From: Terriglobales bacterium
GTDB taxonomy: Bacteria; Acidobacteriota; Terriglobia; Terriglobales; Acidobacteriaceae
Assembly: GCA_025936825.1 (NCBI GenBank)
Contig: JAICSO010000006.1
Coordinates: forward strand, 124,001 to 188,000
Length of the DNA: 64,000 bases
Direction of reading: 5' to 3'
Below are positions 45,510 through 54,719 of this stretch, in pieces. Under the pieces are notes generated by a model. The model saw only the letters and a list, made by a program, of their open reading frames with translations. It had not been told where the DNA came from and did not search any database. Numbering within the stretch: position 1 is the stretch's first letter; each line of letters begins with the position of its first letter. Position numbers and translations under genes: made by a program.

Positions 45510-47201
45510 ATGGTCTTTCTGGCAATTGAGCTTTGTCTGACGGCGATGTGCGTTGCGCTGGCGCTGGTGCGCCCCGCGCTGGGAGATATGTGGTTCAACT
45601 CGATTGAGACGCGCCTCTCCCACTACGCCGTGCATCGCGCTAAGACCATTGTCACCATCGGTCTGCTGGCGCTCGGGATACGGCTCGCTCTACTCCCCCA
45701 GCTTCCGATTCCCCAACCGAAGGTCGTGGACGAGTTCGGATACCTTCTGCTGTCAGACACCTTCTCGCATGGACGTTTGGCGAATCCAACTCACCCCATG
45801 TGGGTTCATTTCGAGACATTCCTGGAAAACTGGAATCCCACCTACGCATCCATGTACTACCCCGGGTACGGCCTATTCCTCGCCTTCGGCCAAAGTGTAT
45901 TGGGACATCCGTTCTGGGGTGTATGGCTCAGCTCTGGCCTGATGTGTGCCGCGATCTCCTGGGCCCTGTACGGGTGGCTGCCTCCGGGATGGACGTTGCT
46001 GGGGAGCCTGCTCGCGGTGATCCGCGTGGCTTCTTACTCCTATTGGGTGGATAGCTACTGGGGGGGGACAGTCACGGCAATTGGTGGCGCGCTGGTTCTC
46101 GGAGCATTACCGCGAATCAAGCGAGAGCTGCGTGTGCGCGACTCGGTCTTACTGGGGTTAGGAATGACGATCCTGGAGTACACGCGTCCCTACGAAGGGA
46201 TTTTCTTCAGCGTCCCCGCTCTGACAGTGCTTATGGTGTGGCTGCTTCGGCGAAAGTCACCTCAGCCGAAATCTGCTGTTGCGCATGTGGCTGTTCCGTT
46301 TCTCTCAATCATGGTCATCTCTACCGCAGCGCTTGCGTACTACTTCTATCGCGTGACCGGTAGTCCGTTCACCACTCCATACCAGGTGAATATGAGCACG
46401 TACGGACTGTTGTATTTCCCCTGGCAGAAGATCGCGCCGGTACAGTTCCACCACGAGACTATGCGGATGTTCTACAGAGGAGGAGCTGTTGTTGGCTGGT
46501 ATGAGGTTGCTCGTCATCATCCACTGAAGCTGCAGTTTCTAAAACTGTGGGTATTGTGGCTTTTCTACTTTGGCCCAATCTTTACCTTGCCTTGCCTGGC
46601 GTGGATCTTCACCCGGCCAAAAGGCGCTTTGTGGAAGTCCCTTTCTCCGGAACTTCGTCTCCTGCTGGTGTTATGTGCGGCGACGTGGTTCTCCTGCGCG
46701 TTGACGATCTACGTCGGGCAACCCCACTATGTCGCACAGCTCACGGTTGTGTTTTATGCAATTATGCTGCTAATGATGCGAGACATCTATGAGAGTGGCA
46801 GTGCAAGCTTGAAATTTCTTGTGCGATCGGTCTCGTTCGTTTGTTTTGCCTTGTTTGTCGCACGCGTCGCTGCACCTGCATTTCATCTCACTCCACAGCC
46901 CAGTTGGACGCGCACCTGGTGTTCGCTGGACGAGCAGAACCTGGAGCGAGCGCGGTTGCTGAATAAGCTCGAGCAGATGCCAGGGCAACAACTAGTAATT
47001 GTGCGTTACGGCTCAGAGCACGATTTAATTCTGAATGAATGGGTGTTCAACAAGGCCGATATTGATGGATCGAAGGTAATTTGGGCGCGCGATATGGGCG
47101 CGCAGAACTCCGAACTGATGCACTATTTTTCGAACCGCCGCGCGTGGCTTGTAGAACCGGACTTAGAGCCGCCCAGGTTATCTCCATATGTCGAGCAATG
47201 A
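45510..47201 (+). CDS. GT39-like membrane glycosyltransferase, paralogue 3
   Basis: A 563-residue third member of the paralogue set (others at 38.3 and 40.1 kb), separated from them by two unrelated membrane-protein genes. It has VDEFGYLLLSDTFSHGRLAN, HPMWVHFETF, SYWGGTVTAIGGALVLGALP and the C-terminal EWVFNKADIDGSKVIWARDM then FSNRRAWLVEPD. The third copy is nearest paralogue 1 in the loop region by eye. It overlaps the next gene by 14 bases. Role as for the others: transfer of one sugar at the outer face of the inner membrane. Confidence 0.7.
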   Translation: MVFLAIELCLTAMCVALALVRPALGDMWFNSIETRLSHYAVHRAKTIVTIGLLALGIRLALLPQLPIPQPKVVDEFGYLLLSDTFSHGRLANPTHPMWVHFETFLENWNPTYASMYYPGYGLFLAFGQSVLGHPFWGVWLSSGLMCAAISWALYGWLPPGWTLLGSLLAVIRVASYSYWVDSYWGGTVTAIGGALVLGALPRIKRELRVRDSVLLGLGMTILEYTRPYEGIFFSVPALTVLMVWLLRRKSPQPKSAVAHVAVPFLSIMVISTAALAYYFYRVTGSPFTTPYQVNMSTYGLLYFPWQKIAPVQFHHETMRMFYRGGAVVGWYEVARHHPLKLQFLKLWVLWLFYFGPIFTLPCLAWIFTRPKGALWKSLSPELRLLLVLCAATWFSCALTIYVGQPHYVAQLTVVFYAIMLLMMRDIYESGSASLKFLVRSVSFVCFALFVARVAAPAFHLTPQPSWTRTWCSLDEQNLERARLLNKLEQMPGQQLVIVRYGSEHDLILNEWVFNKADIDGSKVIWARDMGAQNSELMHYFSNRRAWLVEPDLEPPRLSPYVEQ

Positions 47202-48432
47202 GGCGAAGGGGCAAGGATTCCGAATAGGCTTGAATGACGGCACGCTGGGTTTGGCGATGGCGGCGATCTTGCTGTTCACCGCCGTCTTTTGGTCAGCCCG
47301 CAGTCCTAACGTCGAAAAGGCTGACTTCTCCCTTACGTACGTTGGCGCGATGCTTGTCCATAACGGTTTAGGAAGCCGTCTTTATGATCTGAACCTGCAG
47401 AAGCAAACACGCGACGCGCTATTCCAGCACCCGAGCCCATTGTTTTTTGAACATCCACCGTTTGAGGCGCTAATCCTTGCGCCACTCGCGCATTATTCGT
47501 ATCGAACTGCGTACATGATGTGGGGCCTCGCGAACGCGGCAGTCTGGTTTGTTTTGATGCTTCGCATGCGTTCCCACTTGCATTGGCCACGTGAAGACCT
47601 GGGTTACATCGTCCTATGGTTTCTGTTTGCGCCGATCGGTGTAGCCTTGTACCAGGGGCAATCCTCAATCTTGTTGTTGGGAGTTTACGCAACGTGCTTC
47701 CTGCAGTTGCGGAGAGGAAATGACTTTCTCGCAGGCTTACTGTTGGGATTCGGTCTAATAAAATTGCAGTTTGTTCTGCCACTCGTCGCCATAATTGTGA
47801 TGCGCAAGAAATGGTCTCTCGTGGGTGGATTTGTGACTACGGCGATTTTTCTGGCTTTCCTCTCAATCGTGACGGTTGGGTGGCGAGGTGTTGTGGATTA
47901 CGCGGGGTTTCTAGTCGCAATCGGCAGTCACCCAAATAACCTCTCGTTCGGTTCGGGAGTTGACATGCCGACAATTCATGGTTTCTTCTTTGCAACATTC
48001 GGACATTGGGTGAATCCATACGCCCTCCAAGTTCTAGTCGCAGGGACGTCATTGTTGCTGTTGGGGTGGGTCGCCTGGCGCTGGTATTCCATCGAGTCGC
48101 AACCCGGCACGGATTGGATGTTTACATCGGCCATCGCTGCATCCCTTCTCGCCGGTTCACATATGTTCACGCACGATTTCAGCCCGCTTTTGCTGGGACT
48201 GTTTATAGTGGGTGCCGGGCTCACGTCTCTGCAAACCAGAACGGCACGACGCCTTTTGAAAGTCGTCCTCGCGATTTTCTGGGCGTTTCCCGTTTACTTC
48301 TTTTGTGTGGCCTGGCATTGCATGTTTCTCCTATGTCCAATCTTGCTGTTACTCACATGGGTTGCCGCTGAGAGTGCTCGCAAAGCGGCGCGCAGCGACG
48401 CACATCACCTTGAGCTCGCAGTCAACGGATAG
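47188..48432 (+). CDS. DUF2029/GT87-family membrane glycosyltransferase
   Basis: A 414-residue GT87 (DUF2029) protein. Its family signs are a first loop KADFSLTYVGAMLVHNGLGS then LYDLNLQKQ, the PPFEAL turn, and a chain of about ten helices with YQGQSSILLLGVYATCFLQL in the middle and HMFTHDFSPLLLGL near the end. The best-known relatives (PimE-like, MptB-like) use polyprenyl-phosphate-mannose to extend lipid-linked glycans. It overlaps the paralogue-3 gene by 14 bases. Confidence 0.75.
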   Translation: MSSNEAKGQGFRIGLNDGTLGLAMAAILLFTAVFWSARSPNVEKADFSLTYVGAMLVHNGLGSRLYDLNLQKQTRDALFQHPSPLFFEHPPFEALILAPLAHYSYRTAYMMWGLANAAVWFVLMLRMRSHLHWPREDLGYIVLWFLFAPIGVALYQGQSSILLLGVYATCFLQLRRGNDFLAGLLLGFGLIKLQFVLPLVAIIVMRKKWSLVGGFVTTAIFLAFLSIVTVGWRGVVDYAGFLVAIGSHPNNLSFGSGVDMPTIHGFFFATFGHWVNPYALQVLVAGTSLLLLGWVAWRWYSIESQPGTDWMFTSAIAASLLAGSHMFTHDFSPLLLGLFIVGAGLTSLQTRTARRLLKVVLAIFWAFPVYFFCVAWHCMFLLCPILLLLTWVAAESARKAARSDAHHLELAVNG

Positions 48433-48435
48433 CGA

Positions 48436-50106
48436 ATGTCGCTCGCATCGGAAATCTCGGTCCAACAGACGGGGCGGCGGCCAACCCCTTCCATGAGACC
48501 CTCCGTGAGAAATATCTGCCGCCCTGACCCGCTGATTAGCTTTGCCATTTTTCTGGGCTGCTTGGGATATCTGTGTTTATTTCTTCGGTATTCTTCCCTG
48601 GAACTTGACGAGGGAATTGTTCTACAGGGAGCTGAACGCGTTCTTCGCGGACAAATACCTTATCGCGATTTTTTTACCTTCTACACTCCAGGCTCGTTTT
48701 ACCTCGTTGCTCTGGTGTTTCGCATTTTTGGTGATTCGTTTACTGTTGCCCGCTTTAGTATCGCTGTTTGCGGTGCGGTATGTTCAGTTCTGACATATGC
48801 ACTCTCACGCCGCGTATGTGGCCGCGGAATTGCCGTTCTTTGCGCTATGCTTGCGACGCTGGCCGGAGCTGCTTTTCGCTTCCTGGTTTTACACAACCCG
48901 TACAGCACGGTGTTTGCGTTTCTCGCACTGTACGCAGCGCTCCGCGCCATCGAGACTCGCCGGTTGCCTTGGATGTTCGCGGCTGGTTCGCTGGCGAGTA
49001 CAACATTACTCTTTGAACAGTCAAAAGGCGTTGGGGTCTTTGCCGGACTAGTTCTGGCGTTGGTATTGTTTAGGATTTTCGATAATGGCTGGCACGGTAT
49101 CACCGACTGGGTATATGGATTACTCCTCGGTGGATGCTGGCCTCTTGTTTTAACGTGTTGGTTCTTCGGCGCGCACCATGCCCTTGGTGTGATGGCGCAT
49201 GATTGGATCTGGCCCCTCCAGCATTATACGAAAGCCAACCATGTACCTTATGGCTTCCAGAACTGGTCGGACCAAACACGCGAGTTGATTTTCCACTCTG
49301 GACCGCTTTGGTTGCGCGTTGTTAAAGTGCTGACGGTTTCTCCGACAGTCATCGTTCCTATTTTGCCGCTTATTGCTATTGCGATCCTAGGTCGTTTGGC
49401 TTGGAAGGGATGGGCCAGAGATGTACGTTCGCAACAGTTCGCGTATTACATTCTCGTGTGCTCAGTTTGCGCAGGCCTTCTGGCTTCGGTGTACGTGGTC
49501 AGGCCCGATAGCTTGCATTTCATGTATCTGGCTCCGATTTGGTATGTAGTTCTCGCATGGATACTGGATGCACAAGGCGCGGGTAGTAAATTTCTACAAA
49601 ATGCCCGCCCATATTTATTTGCATACGTAGTCATCTCATTCGGCATGTTGGCGCTTGCCAGTTTGTTGCCAGCCAGGGGTGCTCGGTATCGAGTTGAAAC
49701 GCGACGGGGAATCATCAAAACGAACGCTGAGGACACGGTTGTTCCGTACGCGCAAGCTCACCTCGCAACCGGGGAAGAACTGCTTGTCTATCCCTACCTT
49801 CCGCTGTACAACTACCTCACAGGGACTCTCAGCCCCTCGCGTTACGACTTCTTTCAGCCTGGAATGAATACACCAGATCAAGCCGATCAGATCATTCAAT
49901 CGCTGATTCCGGACAAAGCTGTTCTGTTACAACCGGCCTTTAGCGACACTATTCCTCACTCGTGGGCTGATACGCCTGTGAGCGCTATCGTTAATGATCC
50001 CGTCACGGACTTTCTGGTGCGGAATTATCGTACGTGCAAAGTCTTGAGGTCACCGGACAACTTGGGATTCTGGTGGATGGTGCCGAAGAACCGAAGATGC
50101 TCTTGA
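48436..50106 (+). CDS. GT39-like membrane glycosyltransferase
   Basis: A 556-residue polytopic protein. The first periplasmic loop reads LELDEGIVLQGAERVLRGQI then PYRDFFTFYTPGSFYLVALV, the pattern of PMT_2/GT39 transferases. A second hallmark is LFEQSKGVGVFAGLVLAL in mid-protein. A hydrophilic C-terminus (YPYLPLYNYLTGTLSPSRYD) follows the last helix. It starts three bases after the previous stop. The acceptor is unknown. Confidence 0.7.
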   Translation: MSLASEISVQQTGRRPTPSMRPSVRNICRPDPLISFAIFLGCLGYLCLFLRYSSLELDEGIVLQGAERVLRGQIPYRDFFTFYTPGSFYLVALVFRIFGDSFTVARFSIAVCGAVCSVLTYALSRRVCGRGIAVLCAMLATLAGAAFRFLVLHNPYSTVFAFLALYAALRAIETRRLPWMFAAGSLASTTLLFEQSKGVGVFAGLVLALVLFRIFDNGWHGITDWVYGLLLGGCWPLVLTCWFFGAHHALGVMAHDWIWPLQHYTKANHVPYGFQNWSDQTRELIFHSGPLWLRVVKVLTVSPTVIVPILPLIAIAILGRLAWKGWARDVRSQQFAYYILVCSVCAGLLASVYVVRPDSLHFMYLAPIWYVVLAWILDAQGAGSKFLQNARPYLFAYVVISFGMLALASLLPARGARYRVETRRGIIKTNAEDTVVPYAQAHLATGEELLVYPYLPLYNYLTGTLSPSRYDFFQPGMNTPDQADQIIQSLIPDKAVLLQPAFSDTIPHSWADTPVSAIVNDPVTDFLVRNYRTCKVLRSPDNLGFWWMVPKNRRCS

Positions 50107-50108
50107 TT

Positions 50109-51398
50109 ATGTCTCAGGCCACTTCAAACGTGACACCGAGTGGTAAAGCGGATCCCGGGAAGACATGGCGAGTGCCATACTACGTACGTGGTTTGGCTCT
50201 CGGAGTTCCAATTTACCTTGCTGCAATCCACCTGTGGACCTGGGCTCTTTACGTTCCGGATTTCCTTGTGAGGGGAGGATTAGACTTCAGGCAGAGCTAC
50301 TCCGCCGCATACATGCTCCGAACAGGACGCGGCAGCGAGTTGTACAACTATGAAGCACAGAAGCGATATCAAAACGTGCTGGTTTCTCAGCAAAACATCC
50401 CCCTGCCTTTCGTGGAACCTGCATACGAAGCAGTTCTGTTTGAACCGCTGAGTCGATTCTCATTTCGTGCAGCGTATTTCTTTTTCCTTGGGGTGAATGT
50501 GGCACTGCTTTGTCTCTGTTGTGGTCTTTTGAAACCGTGGCTGGCGAACCTGCACGCGGTCTACTGGTGGCTGCCTTACATAATGTTTGTTGGTTTTCTC
50601 CCTATCGCAGTCGCATTAATCCAAGGCCAAGACGCGATATTGTTGACCACTGGATTCGTAGTCGCTTTTGTCTTGTTGGTACGAGATCGGAAATTTCTGG
50701 CAGGTATAGCACTTGGGCTAACTATTTTTAAATTTCAAATCGTCCTGCCGGTAGCAGTTCTCTTTTTGGTCTGGCGCCAGTTGCGATTTGTGGCGGGGTT
50801 CGCAACGTCAGCGACGATAGCCCTTGGAATCGGGTTTTGGAGAGCCGGCATTGTGCAAACAAAGGCCTACTTCTCCCTTCTACTGTCCCTCTCAGGATTG
50901 AAGCCACCCTTGGCAGGCTTCGACTCATATCCCATTTCCTGGAATGGCATGTCTTGTGTACATGGGATCGTGTTTTCCTTTGGGCAGGGTCACGCGTCGC
51001 ACAGGGCTTTGACTATCGTGTCCCTGGCGCTATCTTTTGCGATTTTGGGATGGACCGCTTTTCGCGGTTCGAGCATCAAATCTGCTGCCACACAATTACT
51101 TCTTGCCTGTTTGTGCGGCGTCCTAGTGGGCCACCACGTAAATATCTATGATTTATCTATCCTGTTGCTTCCAATCTTCGTTGTGCTTAACGCATTCCTT
51201 CCGAAGGAGCAGAGTGGACGACGAGTTGATCGAGCGATAGCGGTCGCTGCGGCATTGATGTTTAGCGCATCACTTGTATTTTCATTTTTCCCATCCCATT
51301 TTTCTTTAGCTGCATTCGTTGAGGTTTTTTTTCTCGTAGCCATCGCATTGGCAGGTGCTGAAGGCTTCAACCCAGCTCACAGCGAAGCCGCTGGATGA
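50109..51398 (+). CDS. DUF2029/GT87-family membrane glycosyltransferase, tandem copy 1
   Basis: A 429-residue GT87-type protein. VPYYVRGLALGVPIYLAAIH opens the first helix, then LDFRQSYSAAYMLRTGRGSE, LYNYEAQKRYQNV, and a middle FVGFLPIAVALIQGQDAILL; near the end VGHHVNIYDLSILLLPIFVV. It is nearly a sister of the next gene, which has the same landmarks in the same order. Start is ATG 50109, two bases after the previous stop; ATG 50097 is an alternative. Confidence 0.7.
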   Translation: MSQATSNVTPSGKADPGKTWRVPYYVRGLALGVPIYLAAIHLWTWALYVPDFLVRGGLDFRQSYSAAYMLRTGRGSELYNYEAQKRYQNVLVSQQNIPLPFVEPAYEAVLFEPLSRFSFRAAYFFFLGVNVALLCLCCGLLKPWLANLHAVYWWLPYIMFVGFLPIAVALIQGQDAILLTTGFVVAFVLLVRDRKFLAGIALGLTIFKFQIVLPVAVLFLVWRQLRFVAGFATSATIALGIGFWRAGIVQTKAYFSLLLSLSGLKPPLAGFDSYPISWNGMSCVHGIVFSFGQGHASHRALTIVSLALSFAILGWTAFRGSSIKSAATQLLLACLCGVLVGHHVNIYDLSILLLPIFVVLNAFLPKEQSGRRVDRAIAVAAALMFSASLVFSFFPSHFSLAAFVEVFFLVAIALAGAEGFNPAHSEAAG

Positions 51399-51435
51399 GA
51401 AGGGCCGTTTTTGGATCAGAACGCGAGCATTGAAG

Positions 51436-52710
51436 ATGGTGAAGTCAGAGACTATCCGGCGATCAACTACGACGGCGGAACGAGAGGTGCCCTACTACGT
51501 CAAGGGTCTAGCGCTCGGCATTCCCATCTACTTCGTCGCCATTCACATGTGGACGTGGATCTTGAGTGTTCCGGTCGTTCTGCCGAAAGGAGGGTACGAT
51601 TTTCGCCAGATCTATGCAGCAGCATACATGGTGAGAACAGGGCATGCACACAAGCTTTACGATTATGATACGCAAAAACAAATTCAGGATGAAACGGTTT
51701 CGCCACAGCCTATCGCTCTGCCATACGTCAGTCCATCGTACGAAGCTCTAGCTGTCGCACCCTTGAGCTGGTTCCATTTTCGAACAGCCTATTTTCTCTT
51801 CCTCGCCGTTAATATGGCCGCGCTCGGGTTCTGTTTTGTCCTGCTACAGCCCTGGATGCACTTTCTCCGAAATATTTACCCGTGGCTGCCGGCTGCTTTG
51901 TTTCTGGGTTTCCTTCCCATTGGTGCAACGCTGATCGAGGGCCAAGATTCGATTCTTCTCACCACATGCGTTGTCGGTGCCTGGGTTCTGCTTAACGAAG
52001 AAAGCCCCCTTTTTGCAGGCATAGTGCTAGGTATCGCGTTGTTTAAGTTTTCTATCGTTCTTCCGATCGCTCTCCTATTCGTCTTCTGGCGCCAATGGCA
52101 ATTTTCATTGGGGTTCGCGGCTTCCGGAGCAACCTTCGCAGGAATCTCGATCTGGCTTACTGGAATCGCCCAGACCAAACTCTACGTCGAGACGTTGTTC
52201 TCGATTGCCGGTCTTCGTCCTGCAACAAATGGACTGTCGATCTATCCGGTGAGCTGGCAGATGATGGCTAATGTACACGGTTTTGTTTTTACACTAGCGA
52301 GTCAATGCCTTCCGAAGCACGTTGTTGAGTTCACCACAATCTTGATCTCTGTTCTGGTCATGGCTTGGACAATGATTTGTGGTTGGCGGTTTAGGCAGGC
52401 GTCGAAATTACTTCTGCTGGCAATACCGTGCAGCGTACTCATTAGCCATCACGCGTATTCTCACGATCTGAGCGTTTTGCTTTTGCCGATGATAATCCTT
52501 CTTGAGGATTTCCTTCCACGCGAGCCTCTGCCCCGGAATCGCGACCGCATGATCGCCGGATCGGCAGCGCTACTGTTTGTCGCGCCCGTCATGGAGTCGT
52601 ACTCGCGGAACCACTTTTATTTTGTACTGATCCCCGTCGTGTTCTTTCTTTGGGCAGTTGCAGCTTCCCTTTCTAAGCAGAGCCTTCCGCCAGACCGGTC
52701 GACTCTTTAG
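51436..52710 (+). CDS. DUF2029/GT87-family membrane glycosyltransferase, tandem copy 2
   Basis: A 424-residue paralogue of the preceding protein: VPYYVKGLALGIPIYFVAIH, YDFRQIYAAAYMVRTGHAHK, LYDYDTQKQIQDE, GFLPIGATLIEGQDSILLTT, and ISHHAYSHDLSVLLLPMIIL. Two adjacent GT87 copies suggest recent duplication in the array. ATG 51436 is chosen because the longer frame (51355) reaches into the end of the previous gene. Its last four bases overlap the convergent acyltransferase stop. Confidence 0.7.
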   Translation: MVKSETIRRSTTTAEREVPYYVKGLALGIPIYFVAIHMWTWILSVPVVLPKGGYDFRQIYAAAYMVRTGHAHKLYDYDTQKQIQDETVSPQPIALPYVSPSYEALAVAPLSWFHFRTAYFLFLAVNMAALGFCFVLLQPWMHFLRNIYPWLPAALFLGFLPIGATLIEGQDSILLTTCVVGAWVLLNEESPLFAGIVLGIALFKFSIVLPIALLFVFWRQWQFSLGFAASGATFAGISIWLTGIAQTKLYVETLFSIAGLRPATNGLSIYPVSWQMMANVHGFVFTLASQCLPKHVVEFTTILISVLVMAWTMICGWRFRQASKLLLLAIPCSVLISHHAYSHDLSVLLLPMIILLEDFLPREPLPRNRDRMIAGSAALLFVAPVMESYSRNHFYFVLIPVVFFLWAVAASLSKQSLPPDRSTL

Positions 52711-53843
52711 TCTGCCACAGGCACCGCTTCGACCACCAAATCAGGGTTCAGCGAAGCAACACTGGGCGGAGCAAGTGTCGGGATTGAGGTCGTGCTTTTC
52801 GAAGCGAGTGAAGGAAAGATCCGATTGCGCAGCCTGAGCGCGGGAATCTCGACCAATTTCGACATCCCCACTCCTAACAGTATGGTCGAACCTATAAACA
52901 GCGGGAATCTGATGACGTGAGGTACCGACCGTAGTGCAACGTCGAAGAAGACCTGTGCGGCTCCGTGCCAGAGATAAATCGAGTACGAGTAATACCCGAC
53001 CCAGGCGAGCGAGCGGAGGAGACGGTTGGCAGAATAAGCTTGATTGGCCGCCCACGCCACGATGCAGGCAAATGCCACATACGCAACGGTGACGCCCACT
53101 ACCGTTCCTGGAAAGAGGAATGCCGGGACGGCCAACAAAAGCCCAAGTACCAAGACTAATTTTCTGCTGCCCTCGGCAAAGGAACCTGCGTCAAAATGGG
53201 CGTAATACGCCAGCGTTACACCGGCAAAAAGCGAGTCCATTCGGAGGTGCGTGGGAGCAAACATGTCATCCCAGGTGCGGGCATGGTGCGACGCTAGGGC
53301 TCTCAGGTATACACAAAGGATCGATAGGGCGATTGACAGGATCGGAAGGGCCCGGAAAGCTTTTGGAGAATGCCGGCCAATGGCCAATAAGAGCAGGAAC
53401 AACAATGGCAAGGCAATATAGAAGTGCTCCTCAACAGCGAGCGACCAGCCATGCATCCACAGATGAGGAAAATAGTTCTGCACGAAGAAGATATCAGCAA
53501 CAACTTCGTGCGGTACTCCACCTGTTATGAGCCACAAAAACAGAGAAGTCAGCAAAAGAAATGTATAAAACGGAGGGTATATTTTGAATCCGCGACGGAC
53601 CCAGAAGCGCCAAACGTTAATGGTCCCAGTCGCCTTAAATTCTTGGAACAGCAAACCTGAAATCAGAAAACCGCTTAGCACGAAGAACAGGTCAACGCCG
53701 AACCCTCCAAATGACAGGAACGGGGAATAGTGACATAAGAGAACCAGCAGCACGGCAATGCCGCGCAGTACGTCAAGAGACTGGCTACGTTGCCTCACTC
53801 TAGGAGGGTTTGTGCAATCTTCAAACCAAACCCCATCGCCCAA
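52707..53843 (-). CDS. Acyltransferase 3 family, OafA-like
   Basis: A 378-residue integral membrane acyltransferase. Signs: QSLDVLRGIAVLLVLLCHY with the catalytic His, FGGFGVDLFFVLSGFLISGL, MHGWSLAVEEHFYIALPLLF, and about ten helices ending near residue 320; the C-terminal tail is soluble and Ser/Thr-rich. OafA-type enzymes acetylate O-antigen, peptidoglycan or other surface sugars. It is convergent with the glycosyltransferase array and overlaps its last gene by four bases. Start ATG 53843 has no clear ribosome binding site; a GTG at 53798 is the alternative. Confidence 0.8.
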   Translation of the reverse strand: MGDGVWFEDCTNPPRVRQRSQSLDVLRGIAVLLVLLCHYSPFLSFGGFGVDLFFVLSGFLISGLLFQEFKATGTINVWRFWVRRGFKIYPPFYTFLLLTSLFLWLITGGVPHEVVADIFFVQNYFPHLWMHGWSLAVEEHFYIALPLLFLLLLAIGRHSPKAFRALPILSIALSILCVYLRALASHHARTWDDMFAPTHLRMDSLFAGVTLAYYAHFDAGSFAEGSRKLVLVLGLLLAVPAFLFPGTVVGVTVAYVAFACIVAWAANQAYSANRLLRSLAWVGYYSYSIYLWHGAAQVFFDVALRSVPHVIRFPLFIGSTILLGVGMSKLVEIPALRLRNRIFPSLASKSTTSIPTLAPPSVASLNPDLVVEAVPVAD

Positions 53844-54235
53844 TCAAAGCCTGCTTCAAGAGTGCAGGCGGCTTGGAGAAGTCCGGGGAAATGGGCCATC
53901 GCGTCCGCCGACCCCAATCTCGCGACCTGGCAACAAACAGGTGACGACTGCTGTGAACAAAAGTACTCACCCCGTTTTGGCCCGAACTAACGAAAAGTAC
54001 CCATCGCGAAATCCGTTGCAGCATGCGCTCAGATAGCGTCGAACAATGAGGCGTAGTCCTCAGTGCCGTGCAGCCGTGTTCGCTATTTGTTTTCTTCAAC
54101 ATAGCTTGGTAATAGTTACGATGTTCGGCTTGCTAGTACTTTGGCGACGTACTTGCCATTACGTAGTCGGGATAAGAATCCGTCGCGAGCCCCCCAACGC
54201 GTTGGAATCCACAAAAATCTGAGGAGACTACGATT
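53844..54235. other. Leader region of the flp/tad operon
   Basis: About 390 bases with no convincing protein gene. It carries the -24/-12 sigma54 element at 54141-54157 and a leader of some 65 bases to the first pilin. Upstream of this (53850-54130) would be the place for activator-binding sites; I see no obvious repeated sites by eye. Confidence 0.5.
54141..54157 (+). promoter_or_regulatory. Sigma54 promoter of flp/tad operon
   Basis: TTGGCGACGTACTTGCC: the GG (54143-54144) and GC (54155-54156) are exactly ten bases apart, with TTGGC and TTGC boxes as in the -24/-12 consensus. Transcription would start near 54168. The NtrC-like protein encoded at 34.2-35.8 kb, which retains GAFTGA, is the natural activator; the gene itself also has a -24/-12 candidate. 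Confidence 0.65.
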
Positions 54236-54424
54236 ATGATGACATTCGTTTTGAGTTCTTTGGCTCGGCTACATAGAGATGAAGAGGGCCAGGGCTTGGT
54301 CGAGTACCTGTTGATTCTGGCTCTTGTTGCCTTCGCTGCTGTCGCTGGCATGAACCAATTGGCAAGCTTCCTGAACATCGCTTTTAGCTCGATCGGTGCC
54401 GCCGTCAGCAAGTACACGATCTAG
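54236..54424 (+). CDS. flp: Flp pilin 1
   Basis: A 62-residue Flp-family major pilin. The leader ends EEGQG, followed by the processing site and LVEYLLILALVAFAAVAGMN (Glu at +3 after cleavage, Tyr next), then QLASFLNIAFSSIGAAVSKY. This short, single-helix form is typical of Tad (type IVc) pili. GAGGAG sits about eleven bases before the ATG. The mature 42-residue part differs from Flp 2 at one residue (Lys/Ser), with about 23 silent codon differences. Confidence 0.9.
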   Translation: MMTFVLSSLARLHRDEEGQGLVEYLLILALVAFAAVAGMNQLASFLNIAFSSIGAAVSKYTI

Positions 54425-54436
54425 TTAGGTTTTTTT

Positions 54437-54478
54437 GTGGAGAGTTGTCGGGACGACCATCGCTCGACACCTCTCCAC
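54437..54478 (+). other. Hairpin between the two pilin genes
   Basis: A 14-bp stem with one mismatch (54437-54450 and 54465-54478, loop 14 bases) lies between the Flp genes. It is not followed by a T-run (CCAC then GCCAGT), so it is more likely an mRNA-stability or processing element than a terminator. Confidence 0.5.
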
Positions 54479-54514
54479 GCCAGTAGTGCAAAAAGTAAGC
54501 CCAGGAGAAAAACA

Positions 54515-54700
54515 ATGAATGTCGTGCGAATTTTCCTTGCCACGCTGCATAAAGACGAAGAAGGCCAGGGCCTAGTTGAGTACCTCTTGATTCTGGCTCT
54601 GGTTGCGTTTGCCGCAGTGGCAGGAATGAACCAGCTTGCCAGCTTCCTTAACATTGCATTCAGTTCGATTGGTGCGGCAGTTAGCAGCTACACGATCTAG
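54515..54700 (+). CDS. flp: Flp pilin 2
   Basis: A 61-residue second Flp pilin, nearly identical in mature form to the first (LVEYLLILALVAFAAVAGMN, then QLASFLNIAFSSIGAAVSSY). The N-terminal leader differs more (MNVVRIFLATLHKD). AGGAG lies seven bases before the ATG. A frame open from 54437 covers the hairpin and is not likely coding. Twin pilins could raise dosage or form mixed pili. Confidence 0.9.
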   Translation: MNVVRIFLATLHKDEEGQGLVEYLLILALVAFAAVAGMNQLASFLNIAFSSIGAAVSSYTI

Positions 54701-54719
54701 GCGTCGAGTTTTCCAGATA

